Below are positions 31,269 to 40,529 of a stretch of 51,850 nucleotides of DNA, one piece after another. Source of the DNA: Spirochaetota bacterium (GTDB lineage Bacteria; Spirochaetota; JAGLSM01; JAKPMW01). Location: assembly GCA_031283155.1 (NCBI GenBank), contig JAITCI010000085.1, positions 1 through 51,850 on the forward strand. The letters are read 5' to 3'. Below the pieces are notes generated by a model that did not search any database, had not been told where the DNA came from, and saw nothing but the letters and a program-made list of their open reading frames with translations. The position numbers were made by a program, and so were the translations under genes. The first letter of the stretch is position 1; the number at the start of each line of letters is the position of its first letter.

Positions 31269-32335
31269 AAACTCTTCCCGCAGCCGCTGTCCATGCCCTG
31301 GTGGATTGGTTTGAGAAGAACGCCAAGCCCTATTTATTCCGACGCGAACCCTCCGCCTATTCGATCTGGATACTGGAGGTCATGGCGCAGCAGACCCAGA
31401 TCGCGCGCGCCGAGGAGCGCCACCGCCGCTGGCTTGAGCGCTTTCCGGATATCCGGGCGCTCGCCGCCGCGCCGGTTGAGAGCGTCCTCAAGGAATGGGA
31501 GGGGCTTGGGTATTACGCGCGCGCGCGCAACATCCATCGTACCGCGCGGCTTGTAGTAGAAGAGAGAGGCGCGATGCCCGAAACCGCGCGGGAACTCGAA
31601 TCCCTCCCCGGGATCGGAAGCTATATCGCCGCCTCGATTGCTTCCATCGCGCACGGCGAAGCGGTGGCCGCCATCGACGCGAACGCGCGCCGGATCCTCG
31701 CGCGGCTTTGCGCAAGCCCTTTAAGCGCCCTCCGCGACGAAGAGGCGCGTCCCTATATAGAAGATATGTTCCGCTACCGGAGCGCCGCGCGCGTCAACGA
31801 AGCCCTGATGGAATTGGGCGAGCAGATATGCCGCCGCCAGAATCCGGCTTGCGCGATCTGTCCGCTTGCGCCCTGGTGCCGCGCCGCGCGCGCGGGGGAC
31901 GCCGAATCCTACACCCGCCTGGCCGCGAAGCAGTATCAGAAGCTGGATCTGCTGGTGTACTGCGTACTCCGGGAAAACGAAATTCTCGCGGAAAAGGTTC
32001 CAGGCGGCGAACTCTGGGCAGGCCTCTGGCGGCTTCCGTATATCTATGCGAGCGCCGCTTCCGCCGATGCGCGAAACGCGGAGGCTCTTGGGGGATTCGC
32101 CGCATTGCAAGCGCGCGCCGGGCTGGACGACCTCTCTGATTCGATTCGCGCTCTGGAACAGAGAGTCAGGCACAGCCACACAAAATACCGCATCACGATG
32201 TATCCGTTTATGGCCGCCGCCGGTCAAACGCGCCCGCTTCCGGAAAATATGGCGTGGCATAATCTGTGTACCGGGAGCGAACGCGCCTTCCCGAGCGCCT
32301 TCCTGAAAGTCATGGCGCTTTTATCTCAGGAGTAA
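31265..32335 (+). CDS. mutY: A/G-specific adenine DNA glycosylase
   Basis: Removes adenine mispaired with 8-oxoguanine. Catalytic Glu38 lies in WILEVMAQQTQIARAEER; the hairpin-helix-hairpin LPGIGSYIAASI is followed by VAAIDANARRILARL with the catalytic Asp. The Fe-S cluster cysteines are spaced C-x6-C-x2-C-x5-C (CRRQNPACAICPLAPWC). The C-terminal NUDIX-like recognition domain is present but short (VPGGELWAGLWRLPY, RHSHTKYRITMYPF). 356 residues. Translation is coupled to rsmA by ATGA. The 3' end overlaps the convergent lipoprotein gene by 15 bases. Confidence 0.95.
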   Translation: MKTLPAAAVHALVDWFEKNAKPYLFRREPSAYSIWILEVMAQQTQIARAEERHRRWLERFPDIRALAAAPVESVLKEWEGLGYYARARNIHRTARLVVEERGAMPETARELESLPGIGSYIAASIASIAHGEAVAAIDANARRILARLCASPLSALRDEEARPYIEDMFRYRSAARVNEALMELGEQICRRQNPACAICPLAPWCRAARAGDAESYTRLAAKQYQKLDLLVYCVLRENEILAEKVPGGELWAGLWRLPYIYASAASADARNAEALGGFAALQARAGLDDLSDSIRALEQRVRHSHTKYRITMYPFMAAAGQTRPLPENMAWHNLCTGSERAFPSAFLKVMALLSQE

Positions 32336-33346
32336 CGCATCGTCGAGTTCCTCTTCCAGATACTCCAGCCCGCGCGCGGGATCGAGCAGAACCGGGAAGA
32401 GGCGCGGCACGAAATCATGTTCGCCTGCGGGCGAGGAGCGAATCCCCAGGAACGAGGGATACACAAATTCCGCGTCGAGCGCGGCGCGCACTGTTTCCGG
32501 GTGTATCGTGTCCGAAACGAGGATCTTGCTCAGCATGATAATGGCGTCATACGCCAGCGCGGCGTCCGGCGTCATTTCTTTTTCGTATTGTGTCTGGAAA
32601 ATGTCAAATACCCGTCCCGAGAGTCCGGCATGAATCTGATGGAGCGCAATCCCATAGACCGGTGTGCTGCATTGCTGCGCGGGCGATAGCGCGCGCGCGA
32701 TGATCTTTCCGGTATAGCCCAGTTCGCGGCAGCGGTAGATCGTGTTGGAGAGGGATTCCGGCGCATCCACAAGCAGGATCGCATCGGGAGTCGCCGAAAC
32801 CGCATCGCTTATGGCCGGGGCATGGAACATTTCGATATTTTCCGCGCGGAATTTTTCCTCAAATCCGGCGATGAATTCGTCTTCCGCGCTTCCCGCCGCG
32901 CAGATCCGCCGCAGGTTCAGGAAGCGAAAGAGCGCTGTTAGGGCGCGATGCTCTTCCGCGTAGGTGATCGAATTCCGGAAGATCCAGCGTTTGCCCTCTG
33001 TGAATCCATCGTCAGGCACGGAAAGCCCGATCAGCGGAAGCGCTTTCTCCTCCGCCAGCGGCGCGATGCTCCCGGCGATCCCACGCCCGAACGCCAGCAT
33101 GGCTGCGGGTGAAAATTCTTTGATATTTTCGCTTGCCTCCGTCGCGCCCATATAGGGGAAAAAGCGCACAAGCATCCGCATACCCTCGCGCGCGTCGATC
33201 TCGCGGAGCGCGAGTTCCATGCCCTGCCGCGCGGATTCCGCATCGTTCGGGAGAAATACCGCAATTTTAAGGGTGCCGGAATCCGCGCAGGCGGTAAGCA
33301 ACGCCAACGAGATTACGGCAAGCAACACAAGCCTTGAGGACGCCAC
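32321..33346 (-). CDS. Periplasmic-binding-protein-fold lipoprotein (type I, Leu/Ile/Val-binding-like)
   Basis: 341 residues. The GTG at 33346 starts 1 base after the arcC stop and follows AGGAAA; the N-terminus LVLLAVISLALLTACADSG is a lipoprotein signal with lipobox LTAC. The mature part has the type I binding-protein fold: LKIAVFLPNDAESARQGMEL, GRGIAGSIAPLAEEKALPLI, RWIFRNSITYAEEHRAL and ALAYDAIIMLSKIL. Ligand unknown. No permease or ATPase gene is nearby, so it could be an orphan sensor or binding protein. Translationally linked to carbamate kinase, which may point to a nitrogen compound. Confidence 0.8.
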   Translation of the reverse strand: MASSRLVLLAVISLALLTACADSGTLKIAVFLPNDAESARQGMELALREIDAREGMRMLVRFFPYMGATEASENIKEFSPAAMLAFGRGIAGSIAPLAEEKALPLIGLSVPDDGFTEGKRWIFRNSITYAEEHRALTALFRFLNLRRICAAGSAEDEFIAGFEEKFRAENIEMFHAPAISDAVSATPDAILLVDAPESLSNTIYRCRELGYTGKIIARALSPAQQCSTPVYGIALHQIHAGLSGRVFDIFQTQYEKEMTPDAALAYDAIIMLSKILVSDTIHPETVRAALDAEFVYPSFLGIRSSPAGEHDFVPRLFPVLLDPARGLEYLEEELDDALLLR

Positions 33347-33347
33347 T

Positions 33348-34304
33348 CTATTTCCTGAAGATCGTACCGGTTTTGCCTTCGAGGGCTTCGCGCGCCTTTT
33401 CGAGCGAGGTGATGATGGCCGCCTCGCCGCCCCAGCGCACAAAGTCTATCGCGGCCGTTACCTTTGGCCCCATCGAGCCGCCCGGGAACTCGCCCCTTTT
33501 GTGCATATCCTCCGCCTCGCCGCTGGAGAGCGAATCGAGCCACTTTTGGTCGGGCTTGCCGTAATTGATGGCCACCTTCTCAACATCGGTCAGGATCATC
33601 AGGAAATCGGCGTCAACCTTTTTGGCGAGCAGGGCGGCGGTGTAGTCCTTGTCGATAACGGCGTCGATGCCCTCATAGTCGCCGTCGCCCGCGCGCACCA
33701 CCGGTATCCCGCCGCCGCCGCAGGAGATCACCACGATATGGTTATCGAGGAGCTGCATGATGGAATCGATCTCCACTATATCCTGCGGCTTCGGGGAGCA
33801 AACCACGCGCCGCCAGGGCTTGGGCTTCTCGGGGGCGACTTCCTTCATGGTGTAGCCGTTGGCCTTGCCGATAGCATCCGCCTCTTCCTTTGTATAGAAG
33901 GAGCCGACCGGCTTTGTGGGATTTTGAAAAGCGGGATCGTTTTTATCGACCACAACCTGCGTCACCACGGTGCAGACCGGAACCGGCGCGCCGCGCATTT
34001 TCAGTAAGTGATACTGGAGGCGGCTTTGCAGGAGATACCCTATTTGCCCCTGGGTCATCGCGCCGCAGATGCGCATCGGCTGTTCGGGAACCTGTTCCGC
34101 AGCGGCGGCCATCTGCGTCATGATCGTGCCGACCTGCGGCCCGTTGCCGTGCGTGATAACGACCTTGTAGCGGCTCTCGATCAGCCCCGCGATCTGCTTT
34201 GCGGTGACGTCGATGTTTTTGAACTGATCCTCATAGGAGCCCTTTGAATTGGAGGGCTGGATTCCGTTGCCGCCGAGGGCAAGTACAACCACGCGCTTGC
34301 TCAT
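33348..34304 (-). CDS. arcC: Carbamate kinase
   Basis: Makes ATP from carbamoyl phosphate and ADP, or runs in reverse. Signatures: VVLALGGNGIQ, VITHGNGPQVGTIM, DKDYTAALLAKKVDADFLMILTDV-type C-terminal lobe (DKDYTAALLA, FLMILTDVEKVAINYG), and GEFPGGSMGPKVTAAIDFV. 318 residues is normal. GGAG lies 5 bases before the ATG. No arginine deiminase or ornithine carbamoyltransferase genes are adjacent, so the carbamoyl-phosphate source is not shown here. Confidence 0.96.
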   Translation of the reverse strand: MSKRVVVLALGGNGIQPSNSKGSYEDQFKNIDVTAKQIAGLIESRYKVVITHGNGPQVGTIMTQMAAAAEQVPEQPMRICGAMTQGQIGYLLQSRLQYHLLKMRGAPVPVCTVVTQVVVDKNDPAFQNPTKPVGSFYTKEEADAIGKANGYTMKEVAPEKPKPWRRVVCSPKPQDIVEIDSIMQLLDNHIVVISCGGGGIPVVRAGDGDYEGIDAVIDKDYTAALLAKKVDADFLMILTDVEKVAINYGKPDQKWLDSLSSGEAEDMHKRGEFPGGSMGPKVTAAIDFVRWGGEAAIITSLEKAREALEGKTGTIFRK

Positions 34305-34375
34305 AGATTCTCCGCCTTATGTCAGGATGCCTCATCCTAGCATACCGCCGCGCGATGGGCAAGGGTATAACAAAA

Positions 34376-34395
34376 GAGCGGCCGGGAGGCCGCTC
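34376..34395 (-). terminator. Rho-independent terminator (minus strand)
   Basis: Perfect 8-bp stem GAGCGGCC/GGCCGCTC with a 4-base loop, followed on the minus strand by TTTTG. It lies 31 bases after the stop of the minus-strand lamin-tail lipoprotein and separates it from arcC. Confidence 0.85.
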
Positions 34396-34425
34396 GGCGA
34401 AAAATTCTGTATGGAATTAAAGCCC

Positions 34426-35058
34426 TTATGGAGAGGTGTAGGTATGCTGACCCAGATTGGAAAAATCATCTACTGCGTTTGCTTTATTCCAATCGCTGTA
34501 AAGGTAAGTTGTGGAAGGTCCAAAGCCTGGCTTTCGCACCCAAGTATCATCGGCAAAGTTTGGAGCACCAGACGTAACCATTTGACCTGGCGTCCCAAAA
34601 ATGTCTACCAAAGTATCCCCTCTGAAAAGACCAATGGCGTCATCGCCGGTAAAAGACAAGACATTAATGCCGGGGATTTCTGTGTTGTAAGCGGGGAAAA
34701 TAACGCCTACAGTGGGGGAAGTAACCTTTTCTTTAAGGGCGTTACCGGCAGAATTATTCACCAAGATGTATGTGCTACTGGCCGGAATGACGACGGTGAG
34801 AGGATAGATGTACTGTGAACCTGTTTCTGGGGTTGTTGCGTTGTTACGATACTGTTTTAGGCTCCAACCAGTCGTGTCGAAAGCAGTAAAGTTTGGGTTG
34901 TACAGCTCAAGAGCTTTATTATTACCACTTCCTTCAATATACTCAGAGATGAAGATCGATCTTGTCGATGAACTGCTGCCTTCATCGCCCCCGCCGCAGG
35001 CCGCAAAGGCAAACATCAGAAGCGTTGCGCAGCATACTCCAGCCAGTGTATTCCTCAT
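34426..35058 (-). CDS. Lamin-tail-domain (LTD) lipoprotein
   Basis: 210 residues. Lipoprotein signal with lipobox FAAC followed by GGGDEGSSSS. The rest is one LTD domain, an Ig-like beta fold: IFISEYIEGSGNNKALELYN, TGWSLKQYRN, the segment SSTYILVNNSAGNAL, FTGDDAIGLFRGDTLVDIFG and DDTWVRKPG. Extracellular LTDs are often found with nucleases or phosphatases. The ATG at 35058 follows AAAGGACGG; the open frame continues upstream but lacks a signal. It is divergent from a PLD protein that also has an LTD-like domain, so both probably belong to one surface system. Confidence 0.88.
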   Translation of the reverse strand: MRNTLAGVCCATLLMFAFAACGGGDEGSSSSTRSIFISEYIEGSGNNKALELYNPNFTAFDTTGWSLKQYRNNATTPETGSQYIYPLTVVIPASSTYILVNNSAGNALKEKVTSPTVGVIFPAYNTEIPGINVLSFTGDDAIGLFRGDTLVDIFGTPGQMVTSGAPNFADDTWVRKPGFGPSTTYLYSDWNKANAVDDFSNLGQHTYTSP

Positions 35059-35355
35059 GGCACCGTCCTTTGGATTTGCTATTTGTTCTGTGCTCAATGG
35101 CAAACTGCCATCGCCTGTTGCTATGCTATACCTATTTTTCAAAATGTCAATGGCTGGGCGGCAGAAAAATAAAATTATATTGACATTTTCCGGATTTCCG
35201 GTAAACTGCACACTTGTATATATGTTTCCGATGCAGTCGCGTCATTGTTCGTACAAGGTATCCAGACCGGTCAGTCAAAGATGGCTGTTCGTTCGTATTT
35301 CCGGCAAAAATTGTGGTTGTTTATCCACCAAGCGTATGTTATGGAGGATTCAATC

Positions 35356-37182
35356 GTGAAAAAGAAAAACTGCACAAAATTCATCTTCAGTCTGCTGTGT
35401 GCCGGTCTTTCCCTGCTGTGCGTCTCCTGTACCCTGTTCGACATGGGGGAGCGGGCGCAAGGTTCCTGGGGAGAGACCTGGCCGAAGAGTTTTCAGGTGT
35501 ATTTCACCGAACCGGGGATATCCATGGGAACCGGGGTGGATCGCAAGATGGCGGAGCGTATAGGCGATTTCATCCGTTCGGCCAAAAAGAGCGTCGATAT
35601 CAATATCTACGAACTCTCCGCGCCCGCTATTTATACTGCCGTCGTCGATATGCACAAAAAAGGGCTTAGGGTGCGTATGGTGGGGGACGGCGATAACGGC
35701 GATTACGAAGGCTATAAGGCTCTCGCTGCGGCCGGCGTTCCGATGTGTATCGCCAATTATATCAACAATTATGGCGAAACGAGCATCATGCACAACAAAT
35801 TTGTGGTTGTCGATGAAGAGCGTATCACCATGGGTTCCATGAATTACACCGACGTCAGCGCGCTCCGGAATAATGAAAACGTGGTTTTTATCCAAAATGA
35901 AAAGATCGCCAAATACTATACACAGGAAATGAACAATATGTTCATTTACGCCGCCCGCGGTCTGGATAAAAAACCATTTGAAGGTTTTGCGAACAATATT
36001 TTCACTCTCGATGAGGGTGAACCCAGCGAAACAAAAATGGAGGTTTGGTTTTCTCCCTACGCGACAGGAGGGGGGCGTTCATTCGAAAATACAAAACTTA
36101 GGATGATAGACGCTATCAACAAAGCTAAATCCACCATCCACTTCGCGATATTCTCCTATACCGACAGGGATACGGCAACAGCTATGGAAGCGGCGCATAA
36201 GAGGGGAGTGCATGTATACGGGGTGTTTGACGCAGGCTGGCACGAGAGCAACGCCTATGCCCTGCATCAGCGTTTAACCGATGCCGGTTTGGATGTCCGC
36301 ATGGATGGGAATGACAATTATGATCCCAAAAATCCCTACCACGGCTGCAAGATACACAATAAACTCCTGGTGATCGACGCCGACTCTGATCATCCCGATG
36401 CCGATCCCATGGTGCTGACGGGTTCGCTCAATTTTTCTCCCTCGGCGGCTACGGACGGCAACGATGAAAACAGCATTTTTATACACAACAGAGTGATAGC
36501 GCAGCGCTACAGCGAAGAAATCATGAAGATGTATAATCACGGGTGGCATCTCACGAGATCCACCGGAGGGGAAGGAGCCAATTTACTGGATGTTGTTATA
36601 GACGAAATCAACTGGGCAGGAAGCAAGGCGGACAATGGCAGCACAAATGCGGACGATAAATTTGTCGCCCTCAGGAATCGTTCCGGCAGGGATATCAATA
36701 TCTCCGGCTGGCTGCTCTGGGGCGCGAAATCGTCAAGCTATCGCATCATGGGACACGTCATTCCCGCAAGGACCCTCCTCAGGGATGGATGCTACTACAT
36801 AGTAGGGTATACGCCGCAAACCAGCGCTTTTACCTGGGATTCCACCTGGGGTTCCTTTGGGTATATCAAAGGTATGCCCACTGCTGTAACCTCCGGCCGC
36901 CCTGTCCTCGATCCGATGCCATCTACTCTGCCCAATGTTTGTTATTTGCGCCTGCGGGACGTCAACCAAAAAACCATAGATGAGGCCGGCAGAATGGCCA
37001 CCGGACTGGGTTCAAACAGTACGTATTACGCTTCCCAAAAACGAATCGGCCCGGATGGTCTGAGTGCGGCGGGCTGGGTAACTGTGGGCGAGAGCAGTGA
37101 CGCCGTGCGTGATGGATATACAACATACACCCGCGCCTTTCCCGGGCGCGCGTATAACAATTCAGACCAGTGGGAGCCATGA
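35356..37182 (+). CDS. Phospholipase D/nuclease-family lipoprotein with C-terminal LTD-like domain
   Basis: 608 residues. The GTG at 35356 follows GGAGG by 8 bases and gives a lipoprotein signal (LCAGLSLLCVSC). Two intact HKD motifs: His146-Lys148-Asp153 (MHNKFVVVDEERITMGSMN) and His334-Lys336-Asp341 (IHNKLLVIDA, followed by VLTGSLNFSPSA). These fit the PLD superfamily; short bacterial members are often nucleases, so the substrate may be DNA or phospholipid. The C-terminal ~170 residues hold a lamin-tail-like domain (VVIDEINWAGSKADNG, VALRNRSGRDINISGW, IPARTLLRDGCYYIVG). It leads an apparent five-gene operon of envelope proteins. Confidence 0.9.
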   Translation: MKKKNCTKFIFSLLCAGLSLLCVSCTLFDMGERAQGSWGETWPKSFQVYFTEPGISMGTGVDRKMAERIGDFIRSAKKSVDINIYELSAPAIYTAVVDMHKKGLRVRMVGDGDNGDYEGYKALAAAGVPMCIANYINNYGETSIMHNKFVVVDEERITMGSMNYTDVSALRNNENVVFIQNEKIAKYYTQEMNNMFIYAARGLDKKPFEGFANNIFTLDEGEPSETKMEVWFSPYATGGGRSFENTKLRMIDAINKAKSTIHFAIFSYTDRDTATAMEAAHKRGVHVYGVFDAGWHESNAYALHQRLTDAGLDVRMDGNDNYDPKNPYHGCKIHNKLLVIDADSDHPDADPMVLTGSLNFSPSAATDGNDENSIFIHNRVIAQRYSEEIMKMYNHGWHLTRSTGGEGANLLDVVIDEINWAGSKADNGSTNADDKFVALRNRSGRDINISGWLLWGAKSSSYRIMGHVIPARTLLRDGCYYIVGYTPQTSAFTWDSTWGSFGYIKGMPTAVTSGRPVLDPMPSTLPNVCYLRLRDVNQKTIDEAGRMATGLGSNSTYYASQKRIGPDGLSAAGWVTVGESSDAVRDGYTTYTRAFPGRAYNNSDQWEP

Positions 37183-37227
37183 TATTTGTTTCAGGATATA
37201 TGTACAACTTGACACAAGGAGAGGGAT

Positions 37228-38754
37228 ATGAGAACTGCTAAGCTTGTCGTGTGTGTTTTTCTGGCTGTGTGCGTGTCGGGAACGCTTTTTGCGTCGCTTT
37301 TCAGCGAGTTTAAGCCCGAAGTTTCTGCGTATTTCAATAATTACATCTACGGATTCAATAACGGCGATCTCCGCAGCCTGGACGAAACGAGTATGTCGGC
37401 GGTAGAGGCGACGGACGACAAGCTTTTTCTTGGCTATCTCGAAGTCGGCGGAACGCTGGATGTAACGGTAGTCAAAAATATACGGTTTTATTTTGACGTC
37501 TACCGCGTAGGGTTCTGGGGCAATGACTCACCGGAATATGTGGCTGCGAATCCGATCTATTTCCGGCACGTCTTTTTCTCGCTGCCCCTGGTCGGCGATC
37601 TCTCTGCTACGGTTGGCCGTTTTACATATGCTCTGAATACAGACAGAACGCATCACAATTATGTGCTCTCCGATATAGTGGACGCCGTGTTACTGCGGTA
37701 CGGCAAGGAAGAGTCTGTTTTCGGGATTGATCTCTTTGCCGATCTTTTTTCGATGAACGCGCCGATTGATGCGGTCTATGAGCTGCATGCAAGCCGTCAT
37801 GATAATGTGACGCATGGCTTTAACGGTGATGTGAACATCATACGGTTTGTGCTGGCACCCGTTCTGCGGCCGGTATATAACGAAGACACAAAAATCATAT
37901 TCAAACCCTTTGCAATGTTCAGCCGCGTCGGCGCCACAGGAAAACCCGACGGTTCCATGGGCGGCAATAATCAAACCATAGCCGGCGCGTCCGGAAACTA
38001 TGCGGATAACGATTGGCTGGGTCTGGGCGGATTGACGATATACGCGCGCATGGGAGGGTTCTCGGCCTATCTGGAGTTTGCGTATTCGATGGGCAAGGAT
38101 CGCACACAGGATCTTCTTCCCGATGTAGACATCTCGGGGTTCATGGGTCATGCCTCTCTGGCGTACAACTTTGGGGATGTTGGCGCTGTAACGCTTGGCG
38201 CTGTTTTTTCCAAGGGAGCAGAAACAGATCTTGAGGGCAATTACACAAGCTACGGTCATGTCGGATTTAAGGCCGACAAGGCCGGCGGCTGGCTCTTCCG
38301 CGATTATTACGGCGTGTATCCATACACGATACTCGGCGCGAGGGGCATAACCATAGAGCCGACGGAAGCCGCAAAGCGCTCACCCATGGCGGCAGCCACG
38401 CTGCGCCTTGACATTGACAGCTTCGACCCGATCAAGTTCCAGAAGGCGGAAGACGGGATTGATATCACTGTGGAATTCTGGGCATTTGTGGACACAAGCA
38501 CAAGCAATGCGGATTTTACTTCGGACTCGCTGGGCGTTGACAAATTTGATCAGCGGCGTTTCGGGCAGTTTATGGGCTGGGAGCTGGACGTCGGTCTTGC
38601 GTACTCGGTGTATCATAACCTTTTGACCGTAGGCGTGAATGGGGCAATTTTTGTGCCCGGAAAATTCTTTACCCATCCTGTCACCGATACACGCTCCCCG
38701 TCAGGAAACAGCACATTCTTTGGTGTGCAGGTGTACACTGCTTTGCGTATCTGA
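37228..38754 (+). CDS. Outer-membrane beta-barrel protein
   Basis: 508 residues with a signal peptide (LVVCVFLAVCVSGTLFA) and repeated amphipathic strands (IRFYFDVYRVGFWG, LSATVGRFTYALNTDR, FSAYLEFAYSMGKDR, HASLAYNFGDVGAVTLGAVF) and a C-terminal strand ending VQVYTALRI. It looks like a large porin or alginate-export-like barrel; the family was not identified. AAGGAGAGGG precedes the ATG. Located between the active and inactive PLD lipoprotein genes, it could provide passage for products of the surface enzyme. That role is inference. Confidence 0.78.
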   Translation: MRTAKLVVCVFLAVCVSGTLFASLFSEFKPEVSAYFNNYIYGFNNGDLRSLDETSMSAVEATDDKLFLGYLEVGGTLDVTVVKNIRFYFDVYRVGFWGNDSPEYVAANPIYFRHVFFSLPLVGDLSATVGRFTYALNTDRTHHNYVLSDIVDAVLLRYGKEESVFGIDLFADLFSMNAPIDAVYELHASRHDNVTHGFNGDVNIIRFVLAPVLRPVYNEDTKIIFKPFAMFSRVGATGKPDGSMGGNNQTIAGASGNYADNDWLGLGGLTIYARMGGFSAYLEFAYSMGKDRTQDLLPDVDISGFMGHASLAYNFGDVGAVTLGAVFSKGAETDLEGNYTSYGHVGFKADKAGGWLFRDYYGVYPYTILGARGITIEPTEAAKRSPMAAATLRLDIDSFDPIKFQKAEDGIDITVEFWAFVDTSTSNADFTSDSLGVDKFDQRRFGQFMGWELDVGLAYSVYHNLLTVGVNGAIFVPGKFFTHPVTDTRSPSGNSTFFGVQVYTALRI

Positions 38755-38774
38755 GCGCCGGAAGAGGAGGGAAG

Positions 38775-39776
38775 ATGAAACAGAATAAACTATTCCACAG
38801 TAAAGCGGTTGTTGTGGCGCTTGCGTTTTTTATGGCCGCTGCATGCGGTCTGGGAGAGCCTTCATCGGGGGCGGCGTATTCGAGCGTCCGGTATCGCGGT
38901 GATGTGAGCGCCGCCGCTTGCCTTGCGGACGCTGTATCGTCCGCAAGAACTTCAATCAAACTTGCCCTCAATAAATTTGTCGGGACTGAACTCATCGAAG
39001 TTCTGAACGACAAGGCCGATAGCGGGGTTGCTGTTGATGTCGTGTACAGCGCCGCAAATGCAGGAACGATTGGCGGTCTCTCGGGTGAAGTGGGAAAAAG
39101 GGCGGGCAACACGGGGAATATGCAGTCCAATTTTGCGATAATCGATGATGACACAGTCGTTTTTTTCTCGGATTGCGCGCTAAGCGAACCGGCCACTATC
39201 GCGATAACCATCCGGCAGGCGGATCTGATACAAACCCTGAATAAAGAATTTTCCCAGATGTTCAAAGACGGTCTCTTTGGCACCGCCAAGCAAAATCTTA
39301 TCAATACGCAGATAGTTTTTCCAAGCGTCTCGGGCGATATTGATATGTATCTTCTTCCGCGGCAGGTGAATTCGGGGGCATACAGAAACGATGTGATCGC
39401 CTACATCTGCACACGGGTGCGGCAGGCACGGGCGTCTGTTGATGTCTATGCCGGAGCCTATAATAACGCGGTGCTGAATACCACCTTTACGCTCGTGAAA
39501 AACAACGGCCCTGCGCCCTATTTTTGCAGCGGCTATATGGCAACTCCGCCAAATCCGAATTTTGTGGACGATATGCTCGCCAACGGCAAGTCCCTCTCGT
39601 GCAATATTATAATCATCGACGCCGGAACTTCGGACGCAGTGCTTATTTTTACGACTTTTCCCTTTGCCGCTGCCGCGACCATGAATGCGAGCGACGGGGT
39701 TGCGCTGTTTATCAGGGGAGAAACGGTGGAACAAATCAAGGCTTCGCTTGATGCCACAGTTTCTGCTCTTCTCTAA
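38775..39776 (+). CDS. PLD-like lipoprotein with both HKD motifs destroyed
   Basis: 333 residues. Lipoprotein signal (ALAFFMAAACGLG). The first half follows the PLD plan (CLADAVSSARTSIKLALNKF, GVAVDVVYSAANAG), but the motif position reads MQSNFAIIDDDTVVFF: His is Gln117 and Lys is Asn119 when aligned to MHNKFVVVDEE of the upstream enzyme; Asp124 remains. The second motif reads SLSCNIIIIDAG: His is Ser275 and Lys is Asn277; Asp282 remains. The GS residues after the motifs are gone as well. It should not be a phosphodiesterase. A binding, inhibitory or structural partner role for the active PLD is possible. Starts 20 bases after the barrel gene. Confidence 0.78.
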   Translation: MKQNKLFHSKAVVVALAFFMAAACGLGEPSSGAAYSSVRYRGDVSAAACLADAVSSARTSIKLALNKFVGTELIEVLNDKADSGVAVDVVYSAANAGTIGGLSGEVGKRAGNTGNMQSNFAIIDDDTVVFFSDCALSEPATIAITIRQADLIQTLNKEFSQMFKDGLFGTAKQNLINTQIVFPSVSGDIDMYLLPRQVNSGAYRNDVIAYICTRVRQARASVDVYAGAYNNAVLNTTFTLVKNNGPAPYFCSGYMATPPNPNFVDDMLANGKSLSCNIIIIDAGTSDAVLIFTTFPFAAAATMNASDGVALFIRGETVEQIKASLDATVSALL

Positions 39777-39797
39777 AACCCAGGCGAGGAGGAAAAT

Positions 39798-40493
39798 ATG
39801 CGTTTTCAAAATATAATCCGGCTTTTCATGGGCGCTTTTTTCGTGTGCGCGGTATATACGGCCTGCGGCGGAATCAGTGATCCTGCGCAAAATCATTATA
39901 ATATTGACGCCGTAACCGACGACATCCGAGGAGTGATATCCATTACCGAATTGCACTGGGCAGGGAGTGTTGATAACGACGGAGACTACAACAAGCCCGA
40001 TGATTGCTTCATCGAACTCTATAACGGCGATATACTCCCGCGTTCCATGAAAGGCTGGACGGTTCGGTTTACGGATGCGGCCGGGAAAACCCTGCGCCTC
40101 ATCACTCTCCCGGAGGCGTCCATCCCGTCGGGCGGCAGGTATACCATTGGCAGGGGTACCGACGGCGCTTTTTCGTATTTCGACTTATGCGTACCCAATA
40201 TGTATATTCCGAAGGCGCATTTCAGGATACGGGTACAGGATCCGGGCGGGCGAACCTCCGATACGGTTGATTTTACAAAACGCGACTATCTTCCGGGGTC
40301 GGCTCTGCCCAGGGAGCGCCGCAGCGCCGTGCGTTTTATAAACAGCTTTAATGAACCTCGCGGAAGCGGTTACGACGACTGGTACGTATATAACAACCAT
40401 GCCGCAGGCGCGCAGGATAATATCAAGACCTGCTATAAATCGTCGATGTTTTGCGCACCCGGAAGGGCTAAAGGCGCAACATATCTGTGGTAA
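39798..40493 (+). CDS. LTD-like lipoprotein
   Basis: 231 residues. Lipoprotein signal (FMGAFFVCAVYTACGG). A single LTD-like domain: VISITELHWAGSVDNDGDYN, CFIELYNGDILPRSMKGW, ASIPSGGRYTIGRG and a C-terminal WYVYNNHAAGAQD. It resembles the C-terminal domain of the PLD protein three genes upstream (VIDEINWAGSKADNG), so one probably derives from the other. Ribosome binding site GGAGGAAA. Fourth gene of the apparent operon. Confidence 0.8.
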   Translation: MRFQNIIRLFMGAFFVCAVYTACGGISDPAQNHYNIDAVTDDIRGVISITELHWAGSVDNDGDYNKPDDCFIELYNGDILPRSMKGWTVRFTDAAGKTLRLITLPEASIPSGGRYTIGRGTDGAFSYFDLCVPNMYIPKAHFRIRVQDPGGRTSDTVDFTKRDYLPGSALPRERRSAVRFINSFNEPRGSGYDDWYVYNNHAAGAQDNIKTCYKSSMFCAPGRAKGATYLW

Positions 40494-40529
40494 CTAAGGA
40501 ACCGATCTTCACGAGGGGGGTCACGCTTC

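Noticed and set aside
38775-39776. Pseudogene call for the PLD-like protein
   Set aside because: Full-length frame with lipoprotein signal and ribosome binding site; only catalytic residues are replaced, so it is more likely a maintained non-enzyme.
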